Of a stretch of DNA of 64,000 bases, positions 23,093 through 34,793 are shown one piece after another. The DNA comes from Cristatella mucedo. Lineage: Eukaryota; Bryozoa; Phylactolaemata; Cristatellidae. Made by a program: the position numbers and the translations under genes. The notes below the pieces were generated by a model that saw only the letters and a program-made list of their open reading frames with translations, was not told the origin of the DNA and searched no databases. Numbering within the stretch: the first letter of the stretch is position 1; every line of letters begins with the position of its first letter. The DNA is taken from the NCBI GenBank assembly GCA_009760855.2, contig WPIO01000096.1:1116501-1180500 (forward strand). The letters are read 5' to 3'.

Positions 23093-23655
23093 GACTGTAT
23101 TATCATGTCCACGGCCTTCAGCCAGTCTATTTAGCCTGCCACTCGGGAAGGCAGTCCGTGCGACAGATTGGGTCTAATGGGAAGCAGACTCTTTAGCTGA
23201 GCATGCACTCATTTCCAGATGTCGAAACACAATCAGACAATCAACACGCAATCAAGGGATTTATCGTCGACGTCTCCAAAATCCTAGCTGATCCTTCCGC
23301 AGTGTACTTTTTCCGTCTTGTTTTCATAAATGGGTAGCAATCGTAGCAGAACATTTACTCGCCGTACGTTTGTAACTTCGTGGTACTATCTCGGACAGGT
23401 TCACGTGCAGATGTACTTGAGGAAGCTGGAACCAAAGCGGAGGCTGGCCGAAAGCGTAGCAATTCAATCTGCCCCTGACAGCCGCTCCGAGCGACGGCAG
23501 TGCAAACACAGCTTGAGCTCGCCGATAGGGGCAGCATTCCAGGATGACGACGCGAGAGAGCTCGAGAGATTTCGAGACGGCTGAGCGTGGGCTGCCGAGT
23601 CGGCTGAGCATTGCAGTACGGCAGAAGCTGAAAGCAGCGAAATCTCTAGATCAGC
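23093..23655. other. No gene seen
   Basis: Mixed sequence between two minisatellites. No exon or repeat family could be supported. Confidence 0.35.
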
Positions 23656-23863
23656 AGAGAGCTGGAGCGAGAGCTGGAGCGAGAGCTGGAGCGAGAGCTG
23701 GAGCGAGAGCTGGAGCGAGAGCTGGAGCGAGAGCTGGAGCGAGAGCTGGAGCGAGAGCTGGAGCGAGAGCTGGAGCGAGAGCTGGAGCGAGAGCTGGAGC
23801 GAGAGCTGGAGCGAGAGCTGGAGCGAGAGCTGGAGCGAGAGCTGGAGCGAGAGCTGGAGCGAG
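23656..23863. repeat. 12-bp minisatellite (GAGCTGGAGCGA)n
   Basis: About 17 near-perfect copies of the 12-bp unit. Because the unit is a multiple of three, long low-complexity open frames arise on both strands (ARAG, SRSS and PALA repeats), which are not evidence of a gene. Confidence 0.97.
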
Positions 23864-24284
23864 CTTCACGAACCACATTATTGAGGCGCGGAGGAGCAGA
23901 GGCAGGAAGAGCACAGAAGCTTCGCGAAATGCTTCGGAATGCTGCGAAACCATGCAGCACTCGGCGAAGGACGGGTACGCTGTGAGGGCGCTCAGCCGCT
24001 CGGGCGGGCTCGCTGTGCGCCGCCACAACAGTGGACACCTGCTCGCTCTATGTGACTACGCTGAACGCTACACAAGCCGTAGCTAGACGGACTGCACGGA
24101 CTGCAGTAATATGGACTAGGCCCTCCGCCGATGCTGTGCAATTTGTTTCTTTTACGCCTGGCCGGCGAAGGACGCGGTGAAGGACGGCTTCTATTTTTCA
24201 GCCGATTAATGCATCGACTACTGCAGACACGGCCACCAATGCGCTCACACTCCCTTCGACATGACCTACTTGTACACTAAACTG

Positions 24285-24330
24285 TCCGCGAACATGTCTA
24301 AACATGTCTAAACATGTCTAAACATGTCCG
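24285..24330. repeat. 10-bp tandem repeat
   Basis: Four copies of AAACATGTCT. Confidence 0.9.
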
Positions 24331-24361
24331 CGACGTTGCTGACCTCCTCTACCTCTTAACT

Positions 24362-24480
24362 AGGCGTGCCGAAGGGTATCCGGGTCACGTGGGTTCGAGT
24401 CGTACTCCAGGCGATCCTATATTATTGCCCACTGCAAGCCGCTGCGACTCTTGAGCCGACGCATTAATGAGGCTGCGCTT
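24362..24480 (+). mobile_element. Possible SINE family 2 copy
   Basis: A B-box-like GGTTCGAGTCGTACTCC is followed by GGCGATCCTATATTATTGCC and CACTGCAAGCCGCTG. This has the same order as the body of the family 2 copy at 58330-58510 read in reverse. Confidence 0.45.
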
Positions 24481-24499
24481 TATCAGCTGCGACCTTTAA

Positions 24500-26000
24500 T
24501 TAACACGGCGGGCACAGGCCCTTTGACTGCGTGGACCGACTCGGAAGACATCCGTCCCGCCTCAGGGCGGCCGCGTCATCTCCTTTCGGGCTCCCCCTGG
24601 GGGGAGGGGGTGGTGGGAGGTCCCTCCGCCTTGGGTGCAAGGTTCGCTGTTCAAGATTTGGCCTTCCTCGCAGCTTCCGCCATCGGCAGCTAGCGAACGC
24701 ACTAGGTGACGCGGCCGAATTTAGGCCGACTAGGAGACGTCCTACCTACCTACCTACCTACCTACCTACCTACCGTGCGGCCCTGACCTCGTATTTCCCT
24801 TCGCCGCCGCCGACGGTCCACCTCGAGGCTTCCGGAGGCGGTTTTTTGCGCCGCCGACTGCGCATGCGAGCAGCAGCCTCATCCTCCGCCGCCGAAATGC
24901 AGGCTCGAGCTTTCGCGCCGCGAAATGCGTCTCGGCGTCGCGAGACGCCTGCGCTCTGTGGCCTCGAGACTCCCGCTGCCGCCGAGTCGCCGCGGCGGCC
25001 ACGCCCCCGCGCGGCTCCTATAACTCCTCGAGCGCGCTCTCGCCGCCGCCCGCGATTTAAAACAAAAGCTCGCTCGACCAAGGCAAGCAACCAAGCGCTC
25101 ACTTGGAGCTGGCCGCGGGAAAGCCGATACTCGCGTCCTCCGCCTCCTTCTCCTCTAGCTCCACTCTCTCGGCGGCGGCCGACGCCGCGTGGCCGGCGCT
25201 GCTGCGTCAATGTAACGACTCCCCCGCCGCCGCCTCTGACAAATAGCGACGACGCGCGGCCTGACCGTGGGAACGACTCGGCGCTTTCTCGTCGCCGCCA
25301 ACTTCGCTCCGCCGCCGCAGCCACCGCCGCGACACATCGAACGGCGGCTCGCGGAGGGGGTCGATGCGCTACGATCTGCTCATTGCGCAATCGCGTCGTC
25401 GTTGCACGCTCCGGCACGCTGCCGCACGCACCGCCCGCTGGCGGGCATTTAGTGAGCGACCGACCGACCGAGGCGCAGCCGCCAAGCAGGACAGGCCGGC
25501 GTCAGCAGAGCTCTCCCGGAGAGGAGAAGAGAAAAGACGGACCGGCTTATGCCGCCCAGGATGGTTCGCGCGGTGCGATGGTTCGAGGTTCCGTAGCGGA
25601 CCAGGAGCGCAGCAAAAGGAAAACATGGAGGAGAGGAGAGGAGCGACTGATGACTCTCCCGTCAGGCAAAGCCCGGCCGACTGCCGCCGCCGCCAGAGCA
25701 GAGAGCAGAGCTGACGGAGCAGTGGCGCTCGCTCGCCTCTCGGCGGGGCGAGCGAGCCTCAGCTCTGAAGCGGCCGAACCGGTGCTCTGAGCTCGTCCGG
25801 CCGCCGCCGCCGCCCCCCCCCAGCTTAGGTAACTTGGCTAACTCGGTCGCTCCTCGCTACGAGCGCCGGGTCTCCGAGAGCTCCGTCCTTTTTTCTGCCG
25901 TCGTTCTGCCGCTCGTGCGGCTGACTGCGGCTGCTGCAACGGTTAGAGTTGGCTCGCTATAAGACTCGATCGACAATCAAAGGGCTCCTCGGATGGGCAT
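24500..26000. other. GC-rich, CpG-rich island without a recognisable gene
   Basis: Strongly CpG-rich DNA with a (TACC)n run at 24744-24774. Long open frames exist on both strands, but their products are Arg/Ala/Pro-rich with no domain, as expected from composition alone. It resembles a promoter or unmethylated island; a 5' UTR exon could be hidden here. Confidence 0.4.
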
Positions 26001-26310
26001 TGCACTTCTTGCACTCGACGAATAGGTGCTGATTGAGTATTTATTATTAGGTGCTGCTGAGTAAGTTGGACCACCGTTTTCGGGCTCGAGAGCTCGAGGG
26101 ACCCAAACAAGAGTCACCGCACCGTCTGTCTGCAGTGCGTTAACGTCCTCATCGATATCGCGGCGTTGCCTTTGTGTAGCGGAACCGGTATATTCTCCGC
26201 CTCCATAGAACCACGTCCCTGCAAAACTCTGAGGAGCCTCTCAAGAGCTCAAGTCAGCGCTGACGCTCAGTGCCTTGCAGAGCCAGCGACACACAGCACC
26301 TTACAAACAC
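26001..26310. other. No gene seen
   Basis: Mixed composition, no recognisable exon or repeat family. Confidence 0.3.
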
Positions 26311-26311
26311 G

Positions 26312-26415
26312 GCACGATATGAAGCAAGATACAAACACGGCACGATACGAAACAAGATACAAACGCGGCACGATACGAAGCAAGATAGAAACGCGGCACG
26401 ATACGAAGCACGATG
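26312..26415. repeat. 28-bp tandem repeat
   Basis: Three and a half copies of a 28-bp unit containing GGCACGATACGAAGCAAGAT, with point differences between copies. Confidence 0.9.
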
Positions 26416-26704
26416 ACGTCGCCTTCGAGTGCGGACTTCTCTGGCGAGTGCCGCTACAGAGCTGAGCATGCAAGTAGTAAGTTTCGAGCTGACCATACAA
26501 GTAGTAAGTTGGCAGAGGCCTTTGTACCTTTCTCGCGGGAACGGGACGGCAGTGTTAGGAGTTAATGATTACGGCATCAGCGATTCGCGTCACAGCAGGA
26601 CCGCGAGACACGACCAAGCGGCAAAGCGACCACGAGAAACGGCCACGAGATGAGCAGAACGACATGGAAATTAAAATACTACCTGATAAAATACTATATG
26701 TACT

Positions 26705-26850
26705 ACCTGATTTAACCGCCTCATTTGCATAGCGGCAGAAGAGCCTTAACGACTGTCAACGCCGCTTGCCGCGGGCAATAGAGGATCGCACGCCCAGTGC
26801 AGGATTCCACGACGCACGACCTCGGTATCGTGGGTATCTCCTGTTTGATG
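26705..26850 (-). mobile_element. SINE family 2 copy
   Basis: The plus strand reads GCGGCAGAAGAGCCTTAACG, then GGGCAATAGAGGATCGCACG, then a degraded tRNA-like head. The copy at 58330-58510 has the same order (GCGGCAGAAGAGCCTTGAAA ... GGCAATAGAGGATCGCCCGA). Confidence 0.6.
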
Positions 26851-28330
26851 GCGACCTGGGCGAGAGCCGCGTTTCCAATTAGGCGCTACGAATGGCGTCA
26901 GGACTCGAGCCTTCGGAGGTTAGTGGTGTGCGCCAGATCGCTCACGGCCGATCGTGAAAAAATACGAAGCAAGACCAGCGGCTCAGCTGACGAGTAGTTG
27001 ACCCCCGGGCTAGTTGACCTCGTCGACCCCGGGCCAACTAGTTGCTAGGCTACTCGCTGGCTCTCGCACAATTGCGAATGCGACTCAGCAGACGACTCAG
27101 CAGACGACTCAGTCTTTAGTGGAAGGCGAGTTGGGCGGAAGACGTGCAGTCCTGTCCGGATGCGCCATCGGTATTGCATTGACACGTAATTTCAGCCTAC
27201 AAAGCTGAGCATGGGTTCGAGGCCTGAGGAAATCGCAGTCGCCGAGGTGTAGTGGCGGCTCCGATCCCGTCAGGCCGCGCCTTCCCGTCAGCTTGTAGAA
27301 GACGCAACCGCAGCGGCAGCTGCTTTTGCAGCCTCCAGCAGCGACGGCTTCTCCGGGCCTGCACGTCGCTGCAATAGACGTGAGGTGCGCCGGTCAGCCT
27401 CGATCCGAGGCCGGTCAGCCTGCTCAGGTCTTGCTCCTGGCAACATTCGCAGCGGCGGTGGCGGAGGCGGCGGCGTCATAAGCTGCGTGCAGCATCGCTA
27501 TAGCTGAGCGAGCTCCTGCTCAGGGCTGAGCGGATATTTAGATATATCTGTCAGATATGAGATATATCTATCAGATAGATATATATATCTATCAGATATC
27601 TATTTAGATATTTAGCGGATACGGTGCATCGAATGAATTCAATAATGATGTAGTGAAAATTAAGACGTACGAAACTTTCTCCTCAACCTTATCTAACAAA
27701 GTGTTCATTAAATCCACGACGCAATGTCCTCGCACACGCCCAGGGCAGTGAGTGAGCGCGCGTGCCATGCATTGTATCGGGCCGGACGCCTGGCAACAGG
27801 CCAAACAGTAGACAGACTCGCTGCTGCGGAGGCGCTAAATCGCCGCGAGCGCTACAGCGAGCCGCAACAGCGAACCAGCAGAGCTGCGCCTGCGTATTGC
27901 CGCCGGCGCGGCGCGTGACTTCCGGCGCGCGAGCGATCCGCTGCATGGAACGCTGCAGGGAACGCTCGCGCCCGGCGCGAACTGACTCGCCGAGCGGCAA
28001 ACTGCGCGCACGAGAGCGGCTGCTGCGGTCAGGCTTGCTCCCGCCAGACCGCAGGTGCGCTGGCCAGGTCGGAGGTTCTCAGACACCTGCCTGAGGCGTG
28101 TCGCGATTGGCTGTCCCCCTCCTCTTTTTGCAGTAGCCGAACCGCTCGCAGTTGCCGCTCGGCACTCACCGACGGGCTACAGCGGTAGCGGAGCTCTGCT
28201 CCAAGAGCAGAGCGACTGAGCGACTGCGAGAAGTCTGCGAGCGCACAGAACATTGGCACGCTCGTAAGCTATATAGCAATCTCTCTCCATGCTCGTTCAT
28301 ACAGCTCGCTACTCAGAAGCCTCTGCTAAT
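26851..28330. other. Partly GC-rich intergenic DNA, no gene recognised
   Basis: It contains small TATCTATCAGATA palindromic repeats at about 27535-27610 and a CpG-rich stretch at 27700-28250. Nothing beyond composition supports an exon. Confidence 0.35.

Positions 28331-28332
<2 letters not shown>

Positions 28333-28402
<70 letters not shown>
28333..28402. repeat. (CT)n microsatellite
   Basis: About 35 uninterrupted TC units. Confidence 0.98.
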
Positions 28403-28406
<4 letters not shown>

Positions 28407-28857
28407 GCGGTGCTCAGTTCAAAGTCAGCCGCTATGCGAATAGCTTGTTACCACTGGGCGCTGCAAAAATAGACAGACAGTTAAAAGAGTTAGACAGTTA
28501 GATCCTGGCGAACCTCGGCATTCCACGCGCGGACCGTACGGCATTGCGGCGGCTCTGCGTCTCCGACGCCATTACCATCTCAGAAGCTTTGGTCCCTGCT
28601 TTGGACCTGTGCGGTCGCTGTTCCTGGACCGGAAATTCCTTCCGGCTCTTCGAGCGATTCCTGAGCGAAGCGCTCGAGAAGGGGGCGCTCCTCAACATTC
28701 CGCTGCGCCGGCCGCTCTTTAATAACCCCAGCCTCGCTTTGGTGCCACTCCGGAGTGCGCGCTCGCGGCGCGCGCGCCAGCATCTATGCAACGGTGCTCG
28801 CGAACCCGCGAAGCCTGAGCGACTGAGAGAGCTAGAATAGATAGCATGCGCCTCTGC

Positions 28858-29490
28858 GAATAATAATAATATTGCACTTGATAAAGCGCCCTCAGAGAAC
28901 TTAATCTCTTTCTAGGCGCTTTACATTTGCTGCAAAGTGATACGCAATAGAATAGTAAGTAAAATCATGCTTGAAAAACAAACAAAATGAATAACATGGT
29001 TAGGGGTTACATGCACTGGGTCAGCATGCAAATGTGGTTAGTGGCAGCATGAACAGTGTCAGCACGCATAAGCACATCGAGGACGAATCACAAGGACCCA
29101 CTAAATGCTGTCCTAAATAGGTATGTTTTTAAGTTTCTTTTAAATGTGGTCAGGTCAGGGGATGTTCTGATGCAGGTCGGGAGGGAGTTCCAGGCTGTGG
29201 GAGCATACGAGCTAAATGCACGGTCTCCAAAGGATTTAAGGTTTGTACGAGGTATTTCTAGACTGTTGGATTCCGAAAATCGAGTGGTACGATGCTTTGC
29301 CTGATGGGGTAGTATATCTGAAAGATAGGCTGGAGCCATAGAATGAAGAGACCTAAAAGTGAGCGACAAAACCTTGAAGTCAATCCGTTGCTTGACTGGT
29401 AACCAGTGCAGGTCGGCGAGAAGTGGAGTAATGTGGCAACTGCGACGCTCACGACAGACAAGCCTAGCTGATAAAAATTTCGCATAAAAT
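28858..29490 (-). mobile_element. LINE family A copy, RT C-terminus plus 3' UTR
   Basis: The minus strand encodes MSLTFRSLHSMAPAYLSDIL and NLKSFGDRAFSSYAPTAWNS in one open frame of 93 codons (29088-29369). This is the least damaged example of the family's C-terminus in the window. The 3' UTR carries the full CATGC/GTCAGCA block and ends in the signature plus a short (TTA)n tail at 28858. Confidence 0.9.
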
Positions 29491-29590
29491 TATATATATA
29501 TATATATACATATAATTATATACATATGTATATAATTATATACACATATGTATATATAAATATATGTATATATATAAATATAATTGTATA
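29490..29590. repeat. AT-rich (TA)n/(TATG)n tract
   Basis: Imperfect TA and TATATG repeats at the 5' break of the adjacent LINE copy. Confidence 0.85.
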
Positions 29591-30177
29591 CATTTGTATT
29601 GCATTTTTGAATTGTAGGTCAAAATAATCGAAAACTAATTGATACGATCTTTGGCCGGAATTGGCCGGAAGACCGCTGGTCAAAGCCCGCTCACGGCATG
29701 CCGACTGGTATCGACAGCTCGCCGGAAGGGCGAGTAGGCGCAATCGGTTCGTCGTAAACGACCGTCTGGGTCACTGGCTGGGAAACGCTAGCGGACGCCG
29801 CGATTTCGCGAAGCCGCGCTTCCGTCGCACTTTTGTCGCGCCCATTTTTTCACGTGACCTTTAAAGCGACGAACCGTCATTTAAAGAAGGTCAGACCGTG
29901 AGGTGATCACGCGGTGGCGACTTTTAAGGTGACGAACCGTCGCCGTGGTCGACCGTTGAAGTAACCTTCTAGCGAAGCGTCGCTCGTGTCGGACTTTGCG
30001 CTGCAACGGTGCCGCTCATCCACACGAGGATAGTCGGAGCGGCGGCGGAAGCGCCGTCTGACGAATGGCGAGAGTTCCCGCTAAATCACGCAGTTCAAAC
30101 AGCCAGCGTTCCGCACCGCTCGCTGCCGCCGCACACGTCGCGAAGCTCGGCTTCCGTGCGTTGCTGCGGTCAAATAG

Positions 30178-30185
30178 TATATCTA

Positions 30186-30216
<31 letters not shown>

Positions 30217-30318
30217 ACCTATATATATATATATATATATCTACCTATATATATATATATATATCTACCTATATATACATATAATATATATATATATATG
30301 TGTGTGTGTATGTATGTA
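30178..30318. repeat. (ATCT)n/(TA)n compound microsatellite
   Basis: About six ATCT units, then TA runs interrupted by CTACC, then TGTG. Confidence 0.95.
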
Positions 30319-30429
30319 TATCTCGAAAGCCGAGCAAAACTTAAAGCCGAGCGATGGTAGCCACGAAACTAGCGGCCTGATCACTTTAAACGGACGCTTT
30401 CAAAAGACGCAGGAACGAGCAAAATGACC

Positions 30430-33240
30430 GGCGAAATCACGGATGCGTTCCGCAAGAGAGCTCCTGTTTATGGTATACTGCGAGCTCTTCACGTATGGGG
30501 AAGTCAGATCACGAGACGGCGTGCGACAGAGACACTCGGCCCGAAATTCGCCGCGAGGTGCATCCGGCCATTTCCTACCTCCCTAACTAAACCAGCTTCC
30601 TCACGATTTCTTTGATGATGGAGTAACTAGTAGGAGGCTAGGAGGAGCCGAAGGCAACCAACAGTGCCGACTGACCGACCGTGCTAGCGTGGCTGGCGCG
30701 GTCCAGCGGTTGGCTCGGACCACGGGGCCACCCAGCCGCAGCTCGCCACAGCTTCGGTCACTGGATAACGTACGAGCGGCCAGCGGCGCGGTCGCCGTCT
30801 GCGTCCTGAGACCGAGAACGAGCCCACTTTTCGCTTTTCCCCTCGACGCTTTCCTCGCTTTGCTCGCCGACGGCGAACGGCGGAGCAGACGACGGCGACG
30901 GCGCGGACGGCGGCGCGGACGACGGCGCGGACGGCCGCTGTGGCAGGGCCGCCGAACCGCAGCCCTCGAGCGCTGCTCTGCGGCGACGCCAAATCTCGAC
31001 GGGAGCTCGCGCGCTCTCTCTCTCTCTCTCTCTCTGTCGCTCGCGTCTACTGCTGCCCGCGACTGAACGAGCAGAGCAAGCCGCAGCGCTGGCGACGGCT
31101 CCGTCGCCGCCGCCGCCGACGCAGCGCAGCGCGCCCGGCCGCGCGCGTCGCAGGCGACGCATAGCTCGATGGCATGCGAGCGACAGAAAGCCGATAGCTT
31201 CCCACGGAGGCGGCCGGCAATCAGCGTCGGGCAGTCCATTGTGAATCGCGGCTGCGACTGCGGCGGCGGCGGCGGCACGCGACCACTCGCGGGGCTGTTT
31301 GATAAGTAGCCGCTATTTATGCCGATAGCGCCGTCACCTGCCGATCGCCGTCGCCTCGTTTGTCGGCTCTTTGTCAGGCTGAAGGGTGCGGGCCTGCCGC
31401 CCGCCCCGGCCTCGGGCCGCGAGAGTCGTGGCCCACGACGCGACGGCGCAGAGCGGCGGCGCAGCTGCGGCGGCGGCCGCCGCAGCTGCGCCGCCGCGCA
31501 GGGATTCGAAAGCTGACAACAAAGGAGCCGCGCGGCAGCGCGATTCGAGCGCTCCGCGCGCGCACTGCTGTCGTTCGAATCTCTGGCGACGGCGACGCGC
31601 TCTTCCCCTCCCCGAGGGGAAGAGCACGCGCTCTTCCCCTCCCCGAGGGGAAGAGCGCGCCGCCGTCGCTCCAGTCCGTCGCTCCAGTCCGTCGCTCTAG
31701 TCCGTCGCTCCGACTAATGGCGCTTGCCGTTTGCCGCCTATCGAGCGCCGCCCGAGTCGCCTGCCCCGCTGCCGCCGCCGCCGCCGCGGTGCGACGTCAG
31801 TCCGCGAATTGGGCAGCTCCGGCCTGGCCCGCGCGCGCGCGCGGCGTTATGAGCACCGACGGCGGGGCGACAGCTCGCGCGACTTTCTTTCGCCTCCTAC
31901 CATCATCCTACCATCCGCCCACCCGCCCGCCCGCCCGCCCGCCCGCCCGCCCGCCCTCACGTCCTCCCACGCGTGGGGCGAGCCGGCTGCTACAGCCGCG
32001 GCCGCAGACAAAGGATGCGGCCGCGCTCGGCTGGCCTTGCTGCGGCGAGCGTCTCGGACGCGACGTCAGCCCACCGCCGCCGCCGCCGCTGAGCGCTGCC
32101 TCTCTTTGAGCGAGCGAGCGAGCGCGCGCGCGCGCGTGCCGCCGCGTGGCGCTCGCAGGCGGCTGACGGCGCATTCTGGGCGGCGGTACGCGCTCGCCGT
32201 ATTAGGTTGCGTTTATTGGATTCAAAGCGGCGTGATTGCCGGCGGCGGCGGGCGCGACTAAACGGGACCTGGAGAACGCCGGGCATCGATCGATGCGTAG
32301 CTCTCGGAGCGCGGGTCAGACTTTATTTGCACTGCGGGATTAATTATATTGAAGCGAAATAGTAATTCTGCACTAAGTAAACTTGATCACATTCCAGTGT
32401 TTGTTCAATGCGCAGATATGTCGCAGCGGGCGTCTACGTAGGCGGTCGACGAGCGCCGCGCCGCGCTGCGCTCTGCACGGCGCGGCGCGGCGAGCCTACG
32501 GGCGAGCGCCGCGCTTCGCCGTCGCCGCCGCCGCCGTACCGAGAAAGACCGCAAGGCGGAACCGCGACGGCCGCTTCCTGCCCTCGCCGCCGCCGCCTAA
32601 GAGCGCCGGATGTAGTGCTCTCGCGCCGAGCGGCCTGCTGAGCGCCGCATTCTAGGGGAACGCGCGGCCGCATCGCGCGCCGACGAGAGCCGGGCCGCCG
32701 CCTAATCGCTCGCTAGCGCAACCGTCGCTCCCCTGAGCCTGCTCGCGATTGAGTCGGCTCAACAATAGGACGCCGCTGCGCCCGCCGCGAGCGCGCCGAG
32801 CGGCGTCCCGGCAACCGCACGATCGCCGGCAATTCCGCCCCGGCAATTCCGCCGCCGGAAGGGCGCTCGCTCGCCGTCGGGCGCGGCTGAAGGGGGCCGC
32901 CGGCGCGGCGGCGGCGGCCTCCTTCAGGGCGGCGGGCCCGAGTGGCAGGTGCAGCGGCACGCTCTGGCGGCGAGCGAGCGCGAGAGCCGACGAGCGGCGG
33001 CGGCGGCGGCGTCTGCCCATTGTGCTCGGGTTGAATGGTCGCGTGCCTAGCGCCAGGTGAAACGGAGGGCGGACGCAGCTGAATGGCCACTCTCGGTGCT
33101 GGCACGCCGAGCGAGCGAATTAGCGACGTCTCCATCCGTTAATTATCGGCATGCTGCAGCTTTATCATTATATCAACAGGTTCAAAAGAGATTGCGAGTA
33201 TTTGCACAATAAAACCTGCGCCAGGTGATTTGCAGCGTCT
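30430..33240. other. GC-rich block upstream of the INSM1-like gene
   Basis: A roughly 2.8-kb CpG-rich region with no recognisable LINE or SINE. It contains a (CT)n run at 31015-31034, a pair of hairpins at 31597-31656, 13-bp GTCGCTCCAGTCC repeats at 31661-31712 and a (CCGC)n run at 31916-31957. Many long open frames overlap on both strands with Arg/Ala/Pro-rich products and no domain, so I do not call a gene. It most likely holds the regulatory region of the gene starting at 33460. Confidence 0.45.
31597..31656. repeat. Two tandem 28-bp units, each a perfect hairpin
   Basis: GCTCTTCCCCT and its complement AGGGGAAGAGC flank a short spacer, and the whole unit is repeated once. Each unit could form an 11-bp stem. 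Confidence 0.85.
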
Positions 33241-33252
33241 TTGTCTGCTCGC

Positions 33253-33264
33253 TTATATATATTT
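33253..33264 (+). promoter_or_regulatory. Candidate TATA box of the INSM1-like gene
   Basis: TTATATATATTTAAG is the only AT-rich stretch in this GC-rich neighbourhood. It lies about 200 bases before the start codon, so transcription would start near 33285. The placement is inferred. Confidence 0.45.
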
Positions 33265-33310
33265 AAGCTGAGTCCGGCAGCAGCGCACAGACCGGCAGCC
33301 GCCGAGAGGC

Positions 33311-33312
<2 letters not shown>

Positions 33313-33370
<58 letters not shown>
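33313..33370. repeat. (GA)n tract in the presumed 5' UTR of the INSM1-like gene
   Basis: About 29 GA units between the candidate TATA box and the start codon at 33460, and therefore probably transcribed. Confidence 0.9.
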
Positions 33371-33375
<5 letters not shown>

Positions 33376-33459
33376 GCCACGACGCCGGACCGCCTGCGTG
33401 GCCGCCACCGCAGCAGCTGTCTTTTCGCTCAGCACGCTTCCTCGTCGCCGCACTCGGCC

Positions 33460-33696
33460 ATGCCTAAGGGGTTCCTGGTGAAGAGAGGCTACGAGATTGC
33501 CGTGCCGGCGTACCGTACGTCGGCTGCAGCAGCAGCGGCGGCGGCGCACTACGCCGTCGCCGGAGGACGCGTGCCGCCGCCGCCGTGCGTTCGCTTTACT
33601 CCGTCATTTTTCGTCGAGCCGTCGTCGCCGTACGGCGGCGGCGGCGGCGGCGGCGGCTCGTGGAGCGACTTCGATCGGTCGCACCTCCTGACCAAG
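33460..33696 (+). CDS. INSM1: INSM1/nerfin-like zinc-finger repressor, coding exon 1 (SNAG domain)
   Basis: The predicted N-terminus MPKGFLVKRGYEIAVPAYR is a SNAG repression motif almost identical to the MPRGFLVKR start of INSM1 proteins. SNAG recruits the LSD1-CoREST-HDAC complex. The rest is Ala-, Pro- and Gly-rich and ends SWSDFDRSHLLTK at a perfect donor, AAG|GTGAGG (33697). The zinc-finger region lies in another frame, and an intron of 148 bp (acceptor TTGAAG at 33839-33844) restores it in phase 0. The alternative is an intronless gene with a one-base error in the nine-A run at 33763-33771. The ATG is preceded by ACTCGGCC and has no competing upstream ATG in frame within the presumed UTR. 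Confidence 0.88.
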
Positions 33697-33844
33697 GTGA
33701 GGGACGCCGCGAAGCGCGCGCGCGAGCGAGCGCGCCTCGCGCGGCGCGTCCGGCGGACGAGCAAAAAAAAAGAGAGGCGCTCCTTCTCGCCTCCGAGCGG
33801 CTGAAGCGATGCTGACGTCGCGGCGGCATCGCGTCTCGTTGAAG

Positions 33845-34750
33845 GCAAACGTCGCCGACGCCGAACGAGCGCTCGCTCTGCTGGCGGCTACTTCGGGCGG
33901 CGGCGGCGGCGGCTGGCTCACGCCCCCCGTGGAGAGCGCGGCGACGCGGGTGCAGACGACGCAGCGAGCCACCTCCGCCGCAGCAAACCCCTACGACGCC
34001 AAGCCCTACGCCGCCGACGATCGCAGGCGGCGACGCGCCGCCGCCGCCGGCGTCGATGGCGGCGGCGGCCGCCGCCGTAAGAGACGCACGCACGCCATGA
34101 GGAAGATTAATTTCGACCACGAGCCGCCCGTGTCGGGCATCATCATACGTCCGTCGGTGGCTAGACAGCGCGGCGGCGGAGACGGCGACGGCGACGCGGA
34201 TCGGATGCGAGCCGAGACGCTGGTTAGCGGCGACATCGACAGCAAGTACAACGTCGTCGAGGTCACGGAGGAGGCCAAGACGAGGCTGGCGAGCATCGAG
34301 AACAAGATTGGCAGCTTCGTGTGCAGGCTGTGCGGCCACCTGTTCTCCGACGCTTTCCGCTTCGCACAGCACCGCTGTCCGAGCATCGTCTACGTCGAGT
34401 ACAAGTGCCCCGAGTGCAGCAAGACGTTCAACTGTCCCGCCAACCTCGCCTCGCACCGACGCTGGCACAAGCCCCGTCGCCAGGAGACGCCGCCCGAGTC
34501 GCCCGCGGCGCCGACGTCGCCGTCGGGCTGCAGCAGCACCAGCAGCGGCAGCATCAGCAGCGGCGGCGGCGGCAGCGGCGTGAGCGACGCGGCGGCGACG
34601 GCGGCCGCGCCGGCACCGGTCGTCGAGATGGCGACGCGCGACGGACGGTCGCTGGTCGGGTCGCTGAGATGTCGCCAGTGCGGCGAAGTCTTCAAGAAGG
34701 TCTCGGCCTTGGGTCGCCACGCGCTCGACGTGCATCCCGACGACGGCTAG
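33845..34750 (+). CDS. INSM1: INSM1/nerfin-like zinc-finger repressor, coding exon 2 (three C2H2-type fingers)
   Basis: With exon 1 this gives about 380 residues. A basic stretch leads into [19 protein letters not shown] (about residue 164), the family motif between SNAG and the fingers. [20 protein letters not shown] precedes finger 1 (C..C...H...C, about residues 239-259). Finger 2 (267-287) has the invariant sequence [17 protein letters not shown]. Finger 3 (355-376) is C-x2-C...H-x4-H, and the protein stops four residues later. Vertebrate INSM1 has five fingers; nerfin-1 and egl-46 are shorter, like this one. These proteins are transcriptional repressors of neural and endocrine progenitors acting in the nucleus. 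The Ser/Gly linker between fingers 2 and 3 is low-complexity. The family assignment is very secure; the splice acceptor is less so. Confidence 0.93.
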   Translation, partial: ANVADAERALALLAATSGGGGGGWLTPPVESAATRVQTTQRATSAAANPYDAKPYAADDRRRRRAAAAGVDGGGGRRRKRRTHAMRKINFDHEPPVSGIIIRPSVARQRGGGDGDGDADRMRAETLVSGDIDSKYNVVEVTEEAKTRLASIENKIGSFVCRLCGHLFSDAFRFAQHRCPSIVYVEYKCPECSKTFNCPANLASHRRWHKPRRQETPPESPAAPTSPSGCSSTSSGSISSGGGGSGVSDAAATAAAPAPVVEMATRDGRSLVGSLRCRQCGEVFKKVSALGRHALDVHPDDG

Positions 34751-34793
34751 CGAGCTGCCGCCGCCGCCATCTCTCGCTACCGTTTCCGGTGCC

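Noticed and set aside
24531-25790. 419-codon open frame in a GC-rich island
   Set aside because: Product is Arg/Ala/Pro-rich without domain; equally long frames exist on the other strand. High GC with few stop codons explains it.
30601-32670. Several overlapping long frames upstream of the INSM1-like gene
   Set aside because: Low-complexity products on both strands, no family motif, no splice pattern. They reflect composition.
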